A stretch of 64,000 bases of DNA from positions 162,607 through 226,606 of the forward strand of contig NZ_PZJX01000005.1 of assembly GCF_003034915.1 (NCBI RefSeq), given 5' to 3'. Below the pieces are notes generated by a model. That model saw nothing but the letters and a program-made list of their open reading frames with translations, was not told the DNA's origin and did no database searches. The stretch is from Mesorhizobium helmanticense. GTDB taxonomy: Bacteria; Pseudomonadota; Alphaproteobacteria; Rhizobiales; Rhizobiaceae. Below, piece by piece: positions 45,079 to 54,112 of the stretch (the first letter of the stretch is position 1; every line of letters starts with the position of its first letter). Both the position numbers and the translations under genes were made by a program.

Positions 45079-45661
45079 CCGGGTTCGCCGTCTTTCCGCC
45101 ATTGTCGCGGCTTCGGCCGTCTTGGCGTTTTCCGCGCCGGCATTCTCGCAGGACGTCACCGACGCGCATTTGAAGGCCGCGCGCGCCGCGGTTACGGCGA
45201 TCCACGCGACGGACCCGTTCGACAACATCCTGCCGCAGGCAGCGGCCGCGCTCGAACAGCAGCTCATCCAGAAGAACCCGGACATGCAGGAACTGATCGG
45301 CAAGACGATCAACGAGAAGGCGATGGCGCTGGCCTCGCGCCGCGCCGACCTGGAGAAGGAGGCAGCCCTTGCCTATGCCAAGGTGTTTTCCGAACAGGAA
45401 CTCAACGACATCGCCGCTTTCTACAGTTCGGCGTCCGGCAAGAAGCTGCTCGACAGCGGCCCGGCCGTGACGCGTGACCTGGTCAAGGCGGCCGACATCT
45501 GGCAGAACGGCCTCGCTCGCGACCTCGCCCAGCAGGTCGGCGAAACACTGGCAGCGGCTGCGAAAGCCAAGGCGACGGCGGCGCCCGCGGGCGATGCTGC
45601 TCCAGCCGACGGCGCTGCGCCCGCAGATGGTGCCGCCCCGGCAGACGGCACGCAGAACTGA
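45065..45661 (+). CDS. DUF2059 periplasmic protein
   Basis: From the ATG at 45065 (GGGAG upstream) the product has 198 residues with a signal peptide (about 28 residues, ending AFSQD). The DUF2059 helix bundle includes [20 protein letters not shown]. The C-terminus is low complexity, with PADGAA repeated. The start lies inside the last codons of rpiA, so translation is probably coupled. A Rho-independent terminator follows. The function is unknown. Confidence 0.85.
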   Translation: MMLHNRVRRLSAIVAASAVLAFSAPAFSQDVTDAHLKAARAAVTAIHATDPFDNILPQAAAALEQQLIQKNPDMQELIGKTINEKAMALASRRADLEKEAALAYAKVFSEQELNDIAAFYSSASGKKLLDSGPAVTRDLVKAADIWQNGLARDLAQQVGETLAAAAKAKATAAPAGDAAPADGAAPADGAAPADGTQN

Positions 45662-45700
45662 GTTCATTTTTCCGGAGTGGCAATCGCCACTGGACCAGAA

Positions 45701-45727
45701 AGCCCGGCTTGTCCGGGCTTTTCTTTT
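45701..45727 (+). terminator. Rho-independent terminator after DUF2059 gene
   Basis: AGCCCGG (45701-45707) and CCGGGCT (45713-45719) form a 7-base GC-rich stem with a 5-base loop, followed by TTTCTTTT. It lies 40 bases after the stop and ends the rpiA operon. Confidence 0.8.
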
Positions 45728-45780
45728 GATGCTTCACGGCCTACCTGTCTCGAACGTTTCGAAGCATGAGGAGCCACGGC

Positions 45781-47169
45781 ATGGCCGGTTACGACTACGA
45801 TCTTTTCGTCATCGGTGGCGGCTCCGGCGGGGTGAGGGCGGCGCGTGTGGCGGCAGCGCTCGGCAAGCGCGTCGGCATTGCCGAGGAATACCGGTATGGC
45901 GGCACCTGCGTCATCCGCGGCTGCGTGCCGAAGAAGCTCTATGTCTATGCCTCGCAATTTCCCGAGCATTTCGAGGACGCCGCCGGCTATGGCTGGACGG
46001 TGCCGCAGGCGACTTTCGACTGGCCGACCCTGGTCGCCAACAAGGACCGCGAGATCAGCCGGCTAGAGGCCATCTACAAGAGGAATGTGCAAGGCGCCGG
46101 CGGCGAGACGTTTCATTCGCGCGCCGTGCTGGTCGACCCGCATGCGGTGCATCTTCTCGGCGAAGACCGCACCGTCACGGCCGACCAGATTCTGATCGCC
46201 ACCGGCGGCCGCCCGGCACCGCATCCGGCTCTGCCCGGCCATGAGCATTGCATCTTTTCCAACGAAGCCTTTGACCTCAAGGAACTGCCGAAGGCGATCA
46301 TGATCGAGGGCGGCGGTTACATCGCCGTCGAATTCGCCAACATCTTTCACGGCCTCGGCGTCGAAACCACGCTGGTCTACCGCGGCAAGGAGATCCTCTC
46401 CCGTTTTGACATGGATCTCAGGCGCATGCTGCATGAGACGATGGAAAAGAAGGGGATAAGGATCCTCTGCCATGCGGTGTCGGAATGGGTCCGCAAGCGG
46501 CCGGACGGCCGGCTTGACGCGGTTGTCAGCGGCGGCAAGGCGTTGACGGTCGATCAGGTCATGCTCGCCATCGGCCGCATCCCCAACACCGAAAACATCG
46601 GCCTTGAAGGCGTCGGCATCGAATTGACCAAGACCGGCGCGATCAACGTCGACCCATATTCGCGCACCAACATCGACAACATCTGGGCGATCGGCGACGT
46701 CACCAACCGCGTGCAACTGACGCCGGTGGCGATCCATGAGGCGATGTGCTTCGTCGAGACCGCCTTCAAGGACAATCCGACCGCGCCCGACCATGACACG
46801 ATCGCCACCGCTGTTTTCTCGCAGCCGGAGATCGGCACGGTCGGTTTGTCGGAGGACGAAGCGATAAAGCGCTTTGCCGACATTGAAATCTACCGCGCCA
46901 CTTTCCGGCCGATGCGGCACACGCTGTCGGGCCGTGACGAAAAGATGCTGATGAAGCTGGTGGTCGATGGCCTCTCGAAAAAGGTGCTTGGCGCCCATAT
47001 CCTCGGGCCGGACGCCGGCGAGATGGCGCAGCTGCTCGGCATCCCGATCAAGGCCGGGCTCACCAAGGACGATTTCGACCGCACCATGGCCGTGCACCCG
47101 ACCGCGGCGGAAGAACTCGTCACCATGTACAAGCCAACCTACCGGGTGAAGGACGGCGAGCGCGTCTAA
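45781..47169 (+). CDS. gor: Glutathione-disulfide reductase
   Basis: From the ATG at 45781 (GAGGAG upstream) the product has 462 residues. It has the FAD site VIGGGSGGVRAAR, the redox-active disulfide GGTCVIRGCVPKKL, the NADPH domain with IEGGGYIAVEFANIF, the second FAD motif NIWAIGDVTNR and the C-terminal catalytic HPTAAEE. Length and motifs match the bacterial enzyme. It keeps glutathione reduced, using NADPH. Confidence 0.95.
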   Translation: MAGYDYDLFVIGGGSGGVRAARVAAALGKRVGIAEEYRYGGTCVIRGCVPKKLYVYASQFPEHFEDAAGYGWTVPQATFDWPTLVANKDREISRLEAIYKRNVQGAGGETFHSRAVLVDPHAVHLLGEDRTVTADQILIATGGRPAPHPALPGHEHCIFSNEAFDLKELPKAIMIEGGGYIAVEFANIFHGLGVETTLVYRGKEILSRFDMDLRRMLHETMEKKGIRILCHAVSEWVRKRPDGRLDAVVSGGKALTVDQVMLAIGRIPNTENIGLEGVGIELTKTGAINVDPYSRTNIDNIWAIGDVTNRVQLTPVAIHEAMCFVETAFKDNPTAPDHDTIATAVFSQPEIGTVGLSEDEAIKRFADIEIYRATFRPMRHTLSGRDEKMLMKLVVDGLSKKVLGAHILGPDAGEMAQLLGIPIKAGLTKDDFDRTMAVHPTAAEELVTMYKPTYRVKDGERV

Positions 47170-47184
47170 TGCATGCAGTTCAGG

Positions 47185-47217
47185 ACCCGTCGCGGCAACA
47201 ACGTTGCCGCGACGGGT
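47185..47217. terminator. Bidirectional hairpin between gor and mgtE
   Basis: ACCCGTCGCGGCAAC (47185-47199) pairs exactly with GTTGCCGCGACGGGT (47203-47217), a 15-base stem with a 3-base loop between two convergent genes. No T-run is present on either strand, so it may act as a bidirectional barrier rather than a strict intrinsic terminator. Confidence 0.7.
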
Positions 47218-47230
47218 TGGTTGACGCCGG

Positions 47231-48595
47231 CTACAGCAGCGTTCCGCGCAGGATCACCATCGCCACCGAAAAATAGATCACCAGGCCGGTGACATCGACC
47301 AGCGTGGCGACGAACGGGGCCGAGGCGCTGGCCGGGTCGAAGCCGACCCGTTTAAGGGCAAACGGCAGCATCGATCCCGACAGCGAGCCGAAGGTGACGA
47401 TGCCGACCAGGGCCGCGCCGACCGTCGTGGCGATCAGCGGCCAGTGCGGACCGTAGTCGTAGAAGCCCAGATATTGCCAGAGCGCGATGCGGCAGATGCC
47501 GACGACGCCGAGGATCGATCCGAGCACCAGGCCGGTCGGCAGTTCGCGCAAGGCGACCCGCCACCAGTCGTCAAGGCCGATCTCGCGTAACGCCAGCGCC
47601 CGGATGACGAGCGATGTCGCCTGCGAGCCGGAATTGCCGCCGGAACTCATGATCAACGGGATGAACAAGGTGAGCACGATCGCTTTTTCCAGCTCGCCTT
47701 CATAGCTCTGCATCGCGTTGGCGGTCAGCATCTCGCTGATGAACAGCGCGCACAGCCAGCCGGCCCGCTTCTGGATCATGGCGAGAAAGCTCATCTTCAT
47801 GTAGGGTTCGTCGAGAGCCTCCATGCCGCCGAAACGATGCACGTCCTCGGTCGTCTCCTCGATCATGGTGTCGATGATGTCGTCGATGGTGACTATTCCG
47901 AGGATCTTGCCGTGGTCGACGACCGGAACCGCAAGCAGGTCATACTTGGAGATCGTCTGCGCCACTTTTTCGCGGTCGGTCAGCGGTGACACCGTCACCG
48001 GCATGCGATCGGGGGCGATCGCCATGATCAGATCGTCCGGCTCGCCGGTGATCAGCCTGCGCAGGCCGGTCGAGCGCACCAGGACATGCGTCTTGGGATC
48101 GACAATGTAGATCGCGTAGACGGTCTCTCGTGTCCGCTCGACCTTGCGGATGTAGTCCAGCGTACGCCCCACGGTCCAGTCCGAGGGCACGCTGACGAAC
48201 TCGGTCGTCATGATCGAGGCAGCGCTGCCTTCGGGATAGCCGAGAATGGCAAGCAACGTCGAACGCAGCGGCGGCGCGAGGCCGCCGAGCAGTTCGGAAC
48301 GCGCCGGCTCTTCCAGATCGCGCAGGAGGTCGGCGGCACGGTCGACCGACATGGCGGCCAGCAGTTTGCCGGCCTTGATGCGAGGCAGCGCCTCGACGAG
48401 GTCTGATGCGCGGTCGAGTTCCGGCTGGTCGAAAATCTCGACCAGTCGCTCGAACGGCACTTCACAAAGCAGCTCCGTCGCGGTCTCGCGAGGCTCGTGG
48501 TTTAGGGCCTCGACGACGTCGGCGACGTGATCGTTTGCAAGGATACGGGCGATCGCTACTGCATCGTCGCCCGCTACAGGGGAAAATTCGTTCAT
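47231..48595 (-). CDS. mgtE: Magnesium transporter MgtE
   Basis: The 454-residue channel has a helical N-domain (about 20-130), two CBS domains (about 135-255, with VVDHGKILGIVTIDDIID), a plug helix and five membrane helices from about 285, including PLIMSSGGNSGSQATSLVIRA, the conserved pore segment. It takes up Mg2+ and is gated by cytosolic Mg2+ in known homologues. A strong stem precedes its ribosome site. Confidence 0.95.
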   Translation of the reverse strand: MNEFSPVAGDDAVAIARILANDHVADVVEALNHEPRETATELLCEVPFERLVEIFDQPELDRASDLVEALPRIKAGKLLAAMSVDRAADLLRDLEEPARSELLGGLAPPLRSTLLAILGYPEGSAASIMTTEFVSVPSDWTVGRTLDYIRKVERTRETVYAIYIVDPKTHVLVRSTGLRRLITGEPDDLIMAIAPDRMPVTVSPLTDREKVAQTISKYDLLAVPVVDHGKILGIVTIDDIIDTMIEETTEDVHRFGGMEALDEPYMKMSFLAMIQKRAGWLCALFISEMLTANAMQSYEGELEKAIVLTLFIPLIMSSGGNSGSQATSLVIRALALREIGLDDWWRVALRELPTGLVLGSILGVVGICRIALWQYLGFYDYGPHWPLIATTVGAALVGIVTFGSLSGSMLPFALKRVGFDPASASAPFVATLVDVTGLVIYFSVAMVILRGTLL

Positions 48596-48601
48596 GGCTC
48601 A

Positions 48602-48654
48602 CTCCTTGCCGTCCGGCAGGACGTGAACCTGTCGGGTCACGTCTAGGCGGACGG
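48602..48654 (-). promoter_or_regulatory. Structured leader at the mgtE ribosome site
   Basis: On the minus strand CCGTCCG (48654-48648) pairs with CGGACGG (48615-48609), and inside it GACGTGA (48643-48637) pairs with TCACGTC (48626-48620). The two 7-base stems are separated by small internal bulges. CAAGGAG, the ribosome site for mgtE, follows with no gap. It does not match a magnesium riboswitch I can recognise. Confidence 0.5.
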
Positions 48655-48886
48655 CGGTTGCGTTCGACTGTGACTGTCGCCAGGCATGGCGCGGTGACCT
48701 TTCTGCTCGCGGGTTTGGATTGGGATCTGCAAGCCGGCGCAACATAGGAGCGCTTCTTGCCGAGTCAATTGCCGGCAGGGCTGAAAACGGCAGCGAACGG
48801 GCCAGATCGCGAGACTGTGATCGGCGTTGGACTGCTGGACCGATGCTAGGCGCCGGCCCATGTGCCACCACGCCATCGTGTCGAAG

Positions 48887-50878
48887 CTATCTCTGCTTCA
48901 GCCGACGGGAGAAACGCAGCCATTTGTCCTCGACCGGCGTTGGCTGTGCGAGGATGGTGGTGAGTTCCCGAGGCAGGCTCGGAACCAATGGCTTCTTGGT
49001 CGCAACGCCATCCGTGATCGAGACCACGCTGTGGTAGAATTCGGCGCCTGAAAGCGATCTCGGCGGCACGGCCTCGTGCATGACGCTGATGACCGTCACA
49101 TCTGGGCAATTGTCCTTGATCGCCTGGTGGAAGGCGATTTTTCCGTCGGGATCGAGCGCGCCGGTCGCTTCGTCGAGGAACAGCAGTCCCGGTTGCTGCA
49201 GCAAAATGCGGGCGACAACCAGCTTCTGCTTCTGGCCGCCGGAGAGAACCTGATCCCAGATCTTTCCCTCGCGGCTTTCGTTGGCCATGTGTTCGATGAA
49301 GTCGCCAAGGCCGGCCCTGTGCAGCGCCGATGCGACCTGTGTATCGGAGTGATCGTGCTCGGAGCCAGGCAGGCAGGCCAGTTGCTTCAGCGAGACCTGC
49401 TGCAGCTTGACCTCCTGGGCGGCATAGAAACTCCTGACGCTCTCCGGGAAGACGATGGTGCCCCGGCCATAAGGCCAAAGACCATTGATCGCCTTGATCA
49501 GCGAGGTCTTGCCGCAACCGGATTCGCCCTTGAGGAATGTCCATTCGCCGCGCCGGAAGCGCAGATTGGCGGCGCTGAGGAACGGCGATGCGTCTTCGCC
49601 CTGATGCGCCAGTTCGAGCTTCTGGATGGTCAGGCCGAAGACCGGGTTCTGACTGGCATAGCGGAAATCGGAAAGGCCGGTCTGCCGGTAGAATTCCTGC
49701 GGATGCTGGACGTCTTCAATGGCGTTTGCGAGCTCGGTCACACGCTGGCTGTTGGCCCGGAGCGCCGCGATGGCAGGCATGACATGGATGAACCACGAAC
49801 ATTGGCTGATCAGCGAATTGACCATCTCGGAGCCGGTTATGTAGCCCTTGAGATCGAAGCCGTTGTGGATGAAGGGCACGAGGCCCGGCCCGTAAGCGAC
49901 AATGCGGGCGCCGATGAAATTATAGATCAGCTCGAACGAATTGTAGCTGGTGTTGACAATGTTCAATCGTGCCCAGGTGCGGTCGATGTCGACATAACGC
50001 TGGCTGTGCATCGTCCTTTGCACATCCTCGCCGCGCGATGCGGCGACATGGAAGCTGCGGCGCAGGAAAGTGGTCAGCTCGCCGCGATAGCTGCCTTCGG
50101 CCTGCTGCATCCTGACGTTGAGCCGTTCCAGCAGCTTGCCCAGTTTGACCGCGATCCAGGTATTCAGCGGCACATACGTGGCGACCGCCAGAAAGGCGAG
50201 GACGGCACTGCCGTAGCTGCCGAGGAACTCCAGCCCTTTGACCTCAGCTGAGTTTTCAATCAGTTTCTGGCCAACGAAATATAGCGAAGTGGCCACGGCC
50301 AGAACACCCATGGCAAGGCCAATGGCGCCGCCGGTCATGTCCTTGATCGATTCCTGGATGCGCTGGTCGATGTTGTCGGGAGCGGCGGAGCCGGACGAGC
50401 CATGCTGGGCATGGAAATGCGTGTGATTGGGATCAAGCAACGCTTCGTTGAAGCGGCTGTCCAGCCAGCCGCGCCATTTGCGATGCAGCGTCGTGGAAAC
50501 CAGGGTGCGAATGCCGGTAAAGCCGGCGTCCTTGAGCACAACCAGAAGGACAAGTATGCCGGCATTGGTCAGCAGCGACCGAAGCGGCGTGGTGTTTGCC
50601 GCATCGTGGAAAAAGGCGATCGAGTTGACCAACTCGCCGGATGCTTCGGCGAACCAGACGCCGGATTTGCTGGAGAGCGCGGTGAGCAGCGCTATGATCA
50701 GCGTCAGCGTCCAGGCTTCCTTCCAGCGATCCGAGAACCAGTAGGCCCGCATCAGCCCCCAGAAGCTGCGCATGGAGGACACCGGCGTCAGGGGCGACTG
50801 TCTCTCGACGTCGCGAAGCCATTTTTCCGATATTGAGTGTCGCTCTGGTCTACCGACCCGAATCACAATCCCGCCCAA
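48887..50878 (-). CDS. SbmA/BacA-like ABC transporter with fused ATPase (BclA/YddA type)
   Basis: The protein has up to 663 residues. The N-terminal half has about six membrane helices in the SbmA/BacA-like order, with RWLDSRFNEALL-type coupling (here WRGWLDSRFNEALLDPN) and LNIVNTSYNSFELIYNFIGA. The C-terminal ATPase has GESGCGKTSL, LSGGQKQKLVVARIL and LLFLDEATGALDP. BacA lacks the ATPase; the Bradyrhizobium BclA and E. coli YddA have it. Peptide uptake, important against plant antimicrobial peptides, is inferred from those relatives. The start may be TTG at 50878 or GTG at 50866. Confidence 0.87.
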   Translation of the reverse strand: MGGIVIRVGRPERHSISEKWLRDVERQSPLTPVSSMRSFWGLMRAYWFSDRWKEAWTLTLIIALLTALSSKSGVWFAEASGELVNSIAFFHDAANTTPLRSLLTNAGILVLLVVLKDAGFTGIRTLVSTTLHRKWRGWLDSRFNEALLDPNHTHFHAQHGSSGSAAPDNIDQRIQESIKDMTGGAIGLAMGVLAVATSLYFVGQKLIENSAEVKGLEFLGSYGSAVLAFLAVATYVPLNTWIAVKLGKLLERLNVRMQQAEGSYRGELTTFLRRSFHVAASRGEDVQRTMHSQRYVDIDRTWARLNIVNTSYNSFELIYNFIGARIVAYGPGLVPFIHNGFDLKGYITGSEMVNSLISQCSWFIHVMPAIAALRANSQRVTELANAIEDVQHPQEFYRQTGLSDFRYASQNPVFGLTIQKLELAHQGEDASPFLSAANLRFRRGEWTFLKGESGCGKTSLIKAINGLWPYGRGTIVFPESVRSFYAAQEVKLQQVSLKQLACLPGSEHDHSDTQVASALHRAGLGDFIEHMANESREGKIWDQVLSGGQKQKLVVARILLQQPGLLFLDEATGALDPDGKIAFHQAIKDNCPDVTVISVMHEAVPPRSLSGAEFYHSVVSITDGVATKKPLVPSLPRELTTILAQPTPVEDKWLRFSRRLKQR

Positions 50879-50891
50879 ACCTTTTTAGTTT

Positions 50892-50908
50892 TGTTACGAA
50901 CAGTAACA
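50892..50908. promoter_or_regulatory. Operator-like palindrome upstream of BclA-like gene
   Basis: TGTTACGAACAGTAACA is a perfect dyad with 6-base arms and a 5-base spacer, 13 bases upstream of the TTG start. It lies in an AT-rich stretch that probably holds the promoter. No matching regulator gene is adjacent. Confidence 0.5.
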
Positions 50909-51357
50909 CCAATTGATCATTTTCTATTAATTTTTCTCCGGCTGCAGCGGATTGACCTGACGGCCGTTGCCGTGAAGCAACAGATTACGAGGCTGCAACG
51001 TCGTGTGATCAATGGTCGAAAGGCTGATTATCCTTATAATTTCAGAGAGTTGTCAGGTGGCACGCAGAACACCAGACGTCTTACCTTGGGGAAGCTTCTC
51101 ACACGGTTTTGTGAACGTCATCATCCACTCGAAGAACCAGGACTCTCGCTTTGAGCTGACGGAAACAGCCGAAAATGGCTTGGGATGATTCGGCTTTTCC
51201 TCACGTCACCGCTCATACCGAGGGGCGATACGTGACCGGAAAAGTATTGCCGCACTCGGTCAAAGCGGCCCGCCGGAGCGACATGCGTCGTCGGCCAACT
51301 GCGCGGGCAGCAATGGCCATGATTTCCTCGTCAGCGCGGCCAAGAAGGGGGAGGGGC
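50909..51357. other. Intergenic region without a supported gene
   Basis: The first 30 bases are AT-rich and fit the promoter of the BclA-like gene. A plus-strand frame of 105 codons (50837-51154) overlaps the start of that gene and has no ribosome site or protein-like pattern. The remainder up to the DsbA-family stop shows nothing I can name. Confidence 0.5.
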
Positions 51358-52038
51358 TCAGTCGACCTTTTCCAACTCGCCCCGCGCCTTGGCCGCCGCC
51401 ACCTGGCGAATGGCGTCGGTGAGCGTGTAGGCGTCCTGCGCGCCCATCACCGCATATTTGTCCTCAAGCAGGAAGCACGGCACGCCGGTGATGCCCATGC
51501 GCGAAGCGGTAGCGATTTCTGTCCGCACCGCGTCGACATCGGCATCCGTCGGCAACAGCGTTTCGACCACGGACGCATCCATGCCGGCCTCGCGGGCCGC
51601 TTCAATCAGCACGGCGTGATCGCCGAGGTTGGCGCCTTCCTCGAAATTCAACTGGAACAGGCGGCGCACCAGCCGGTTCTGCACGGCTTCGCCGGCGGCA
51701 CCGGCCCAGCGAATGAGGCGATGCGCGTCGAGCGTGTTGGGCGCGACCTTGATGGCGTCGAAGGCGAAGGAAATCCCTTCTGCTTCGCCCAGCGGCTCGA
51801 TGCGGGCATGGATCTCACGGATGCGCTGTTCGCTGCCGAACTTGGCCATCATGTATTCGCGGCGATCCTTGCCTTCTGGCGGGATGGTCGGATCGAGCTG
51901 GAACGGCCGCCAGCGTATATGCACCTCGACATCGCTCGCAGCGGCGACGGCCTTGTCCAGCCGCTTCTGGCCGATGAAACACCATGGGCAAACGACGTCG
52001 GAGACAACGTCGACCGTGATGGAGTTGTCGGCGCTCAT
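51358..52038 (-). CDS. DsbA-family oxidoreductase, FrnE-like
   Basis: From the ATG at 52038 (AAGGAG upstream) the product has 226 residues and no signal peptide. The redox motif is CPWC in VSDVVCPWCFIGQKRLD, followed by RWRPFQLDPTIP and the cis-proline loop ITGVPCFLLEDKY. This matches the cytoplasmic FrnE/2-hydroxychromene isomerase-like branch. It starts 20 bases after the stop of the binding-protein gene and is likely co-transcribed with it. Confidence 0.9.
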   Translation of the reverse strand: MSADNSITVDVVSDVVCPWCFIGQKRLDKAVAAASDVEVHIRWRPFQLDPTIPPEGKDRREYMMAKFGSEQRIREIHARIEPLGEAEGISFAFDAIKVAPNTLDAHRLIRWAGAAGEAVQNRLVRRLFQLNFEEGANLGDHAVLIEAAREAGMDASVVETLLPTDADVDAVRTEIATASRMGITGVPCFLLEDKYAVMGAQDAYTLTDAIRQVAAAKARGELEKVD

Positions 52039-52058
52039 GGTCGTCTCCTTGGCTTGCC

Positions 52059-53879
52059 TCAGTTGGGCTTCCGCCACCAGGTCGGCAGCTGATAGCCGAA
52101 TATGGGTGTCTTTTCAGGATGTTCCAGATAGGCCCAGTAAGCGAGCCATTGCTGCGCGTTGTATTGCATGGGCACCATGTAATTGCCTGAGATCAGCAGC
52201 CGGTCGAGAACGCGGACGGCAGCGACATAATCTTCCTTGGTCCGAGCATTCAACATCGCGTTGATCGCAGCGTCGACAGCAGGATCGGCGACACCGGCGA
52301 GGTTGAACGATCCTTCGGTCTTGGCGGCGGCGGATCCCCAGCGCCCGAGTTGCTCGATACCGGGCGACAGCGAGTTGTTGAAGCCGCTTGTTCCGATCAG
52401 CATCTCGAAATCGAAGCGCTGCTTGCGAGATTGGATCTGGTCGCCGTCGAGGCCGCGGATGGTGACGTCGATGCCGATCTTCTCCAGCGTGCGCTGGTAG
52501 ATGGCGGCGAGGCGTTCTTCGTCCTGTGACGCCGTCAGGATCTCGAAGCCGAAAGGTTTGCCCTCGGGATCGAGCATTGCGCCGTCCTGCACGGTGTAGC
52601 CCGCGCCTTTCAACATGTCGAAGGCAGCCTTCAGCACTTTGCGGTCCTGGCCCGAACCGTCAGCGACAGGCGGCCGGTAGGTGCCGTCCATGACATCGGC
52701 CGGCACGCGGCCAGGGAAGGGCGCCAGAAGCGCCTTTTCCCGATCGTTGGCCGGGTGGCCGAGCGCGGAAAGCTCCGAATTCTGCCAGTAGCTCATGGTG
52801 CGCGTGTATTTGCCGCCGAACAGATTCTTGTTGGCCCATTCGAAGTCGTAGAGCATGCCGAGCGCGTGCCGGACGACAGGGTTGGAAAACTTCGGCAGCC
52901 GCGTGTTGAACAGGAAGCCGTTGACGACAGGCGGAATGCCCATGTCGAAGGTCTCGGCGATCACCTCACCCTTGTGGAAGGCCGGGAAGTCGAGATCGCG
53001 CTCGCGCTTGACCGGATCGCTGTCGTCGTCGATGGCGCAGATGCCTTTCTTGAACGCCTCCTGCTTGGCGTTGGCGTTGAGGAAATATTCGATGGTGATC
53101 CGGTCGAAATTGTCGAAGCCGCGCTTCGAAGGGATGTCCTTGCCCCAATAGTCCGGATTTCGCTTGAAGACGATGCGCTGACCGGGCTGCACCTTGTCCA
53201 CCGTGTAGGGGCCGCTGCCGATCAGTGGCTTCAGCGTCGTCCTGTCGAAGGTGTCCTTGTCGAAAGCGTGCTTCGGCACGATCGGCGTCAAGGCGATGAT
53301 CAGCGGAAATTCGCGATTGGCCTTGTCGTTGAAGGTGAAGCGCACGCTGTGCTCGCCGGTCTTCTCCAGCTTGGCGATCATGCTCATGCGATCGCTGTAG
53401 GGTGGGCGGCCCTTGTCGGTGAAAACATCATAGGTGAACAGCACATCTTCCGGCGTGACCGGCTGGCCGTCTGACCATTTTGCCTTGGGATCGAGGTGGA
53501 ATTCGATGCTCTTGCGCTCCGGATCCATGTCGGCGCTGCTGGCGAGCAAGCCGTAGAGGCTGAAAGGCTCGTCATAGTTGCGCTGCATCAGCGGTTCGAA
53601 GACCAGATTGCCGTAAATCGTGTCGATCATGCCTCGCGCGGTCGTGCGCAGGCTCTTCAGGATGAACGGGTTGAGATTGTCGAAGGTGCCGACGACGCAA
53701 TAGGTGATGCTGCCGCCTTTCGGCGCATCGGGATTGACATAGTTGAAATGCGTATAGTCGGCCGGCAGCGCCGGCTCGCCCTGCATGGCGATCGCATGTT
53801 TCGGCTCGGACAGCGCCGGCTGGAGCGAAAGGGTGACAAACGAGATCGCAGCGAGCAGCCAAACAAGAATGCGGCCCAT
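52059..53879 (-). CDS. Peptide-type ABC transporter binding protein, YejA-like
   Basis: The 606-residue product has a signal peptide (about 24 residues, ending PALSEP). The family 5 solute-binding domain shows FNYVNPDAPKGGSITY, KWSDGQPVTPEDVLFTYDVF, RNPDYWGKDIPSKRGFDNFD and YEW-like positions typical of YejA. It binds oligopeptides or murein peptides in relatives. No permease or ATPase gene is adjacent here; the next gene on the strand encodes a DsbA-family protein. AAGGAG precedes the ATG at 53879. Confidence 0.9.
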   Translation of the reverse strand: MGRILVWLLAAISFVTLSLQPALSEPKHAIAMQGEPALPADYTHFNYVNPDAPKGGSITYCVVGTFDNLNPFILKSLRTTARGMIDTIYGNLVFEPLMQRNYDEPFSLYGLLASSADMDPERKSIEFHLDPKAKWSDGQPVTPEDVLFTYDVFTDKGRPPYSDRMSMIAKLEKTGEHSVRFTFNDKANREFPLIIALTPIVPKHAFDKDTFDRTTLKPLIGSGPYTVDKVQPGQRIVFKRNPDYWGKDIPSKRGFDNFDRITIEYFLNANAKQEAFKKGICAIDDDSDPVKRERDLDFPAFHKGEVIAETFDMGIPPVVNGFLFNTRLPKFSNPVVRHALGMLYDFEWANKNLFGGKYTRTMSYWQNSELSALGHPANDREKALLAPFPGRVPADVMDGTYRPPVADGSGQDRKVLKAAFDMLKGAGYTVQDGAMLDPEGKPFGFEILTASQDEERLAAIYQRTLEKIGIDVTIRGLDGDQIQSRKQRFDFEMLIGTSGFNNSLSPGIEQLGRWGSAAAKTEGSFNLAGVADPAVDAAINAMLNARTKEDYVAAVRVLDRLLISGNYMVPMQYNAQQWLAYWAYLEHPEKTPIFGYQLPTWWRKPN

Positions 53880-54112
53880 GACCGTCTCCTTACCGGGTCG
53901 GCTTGATGATTCGGTGCGCACACTAGCATGAGGCGGCCGCGCGACAGCCAATCGCGTCTTCAAGAATTGCGGCTATCGGGCTGGATTCGGCATCGCTTGC
54001 AGTGTAACACGCCGTCCGAAGTCATTCTGTTGCCTCATTTCGGCAACAGGTAGCTGGACCACACGGCGCGAAGAAGCCGGTCCCCGGGATCATTTGAGAG
54101 GAAGTGCACGAC

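Noticed and set aside
45580..45655. Short tandem repeats at the end of the DUF2059 gene, considered as a possible DNA repeat element
   Set aside because: They are in-frame and encode a PADGAA low-complexity tail, so they are part of the gene.
50837..51154. A 105-codon plus-strand frame upstream of the DsbA-family gene
   Set aside because: It overlaps the start of the BclA-like gene, lacks a ribosome site and has no domain-like pattern.
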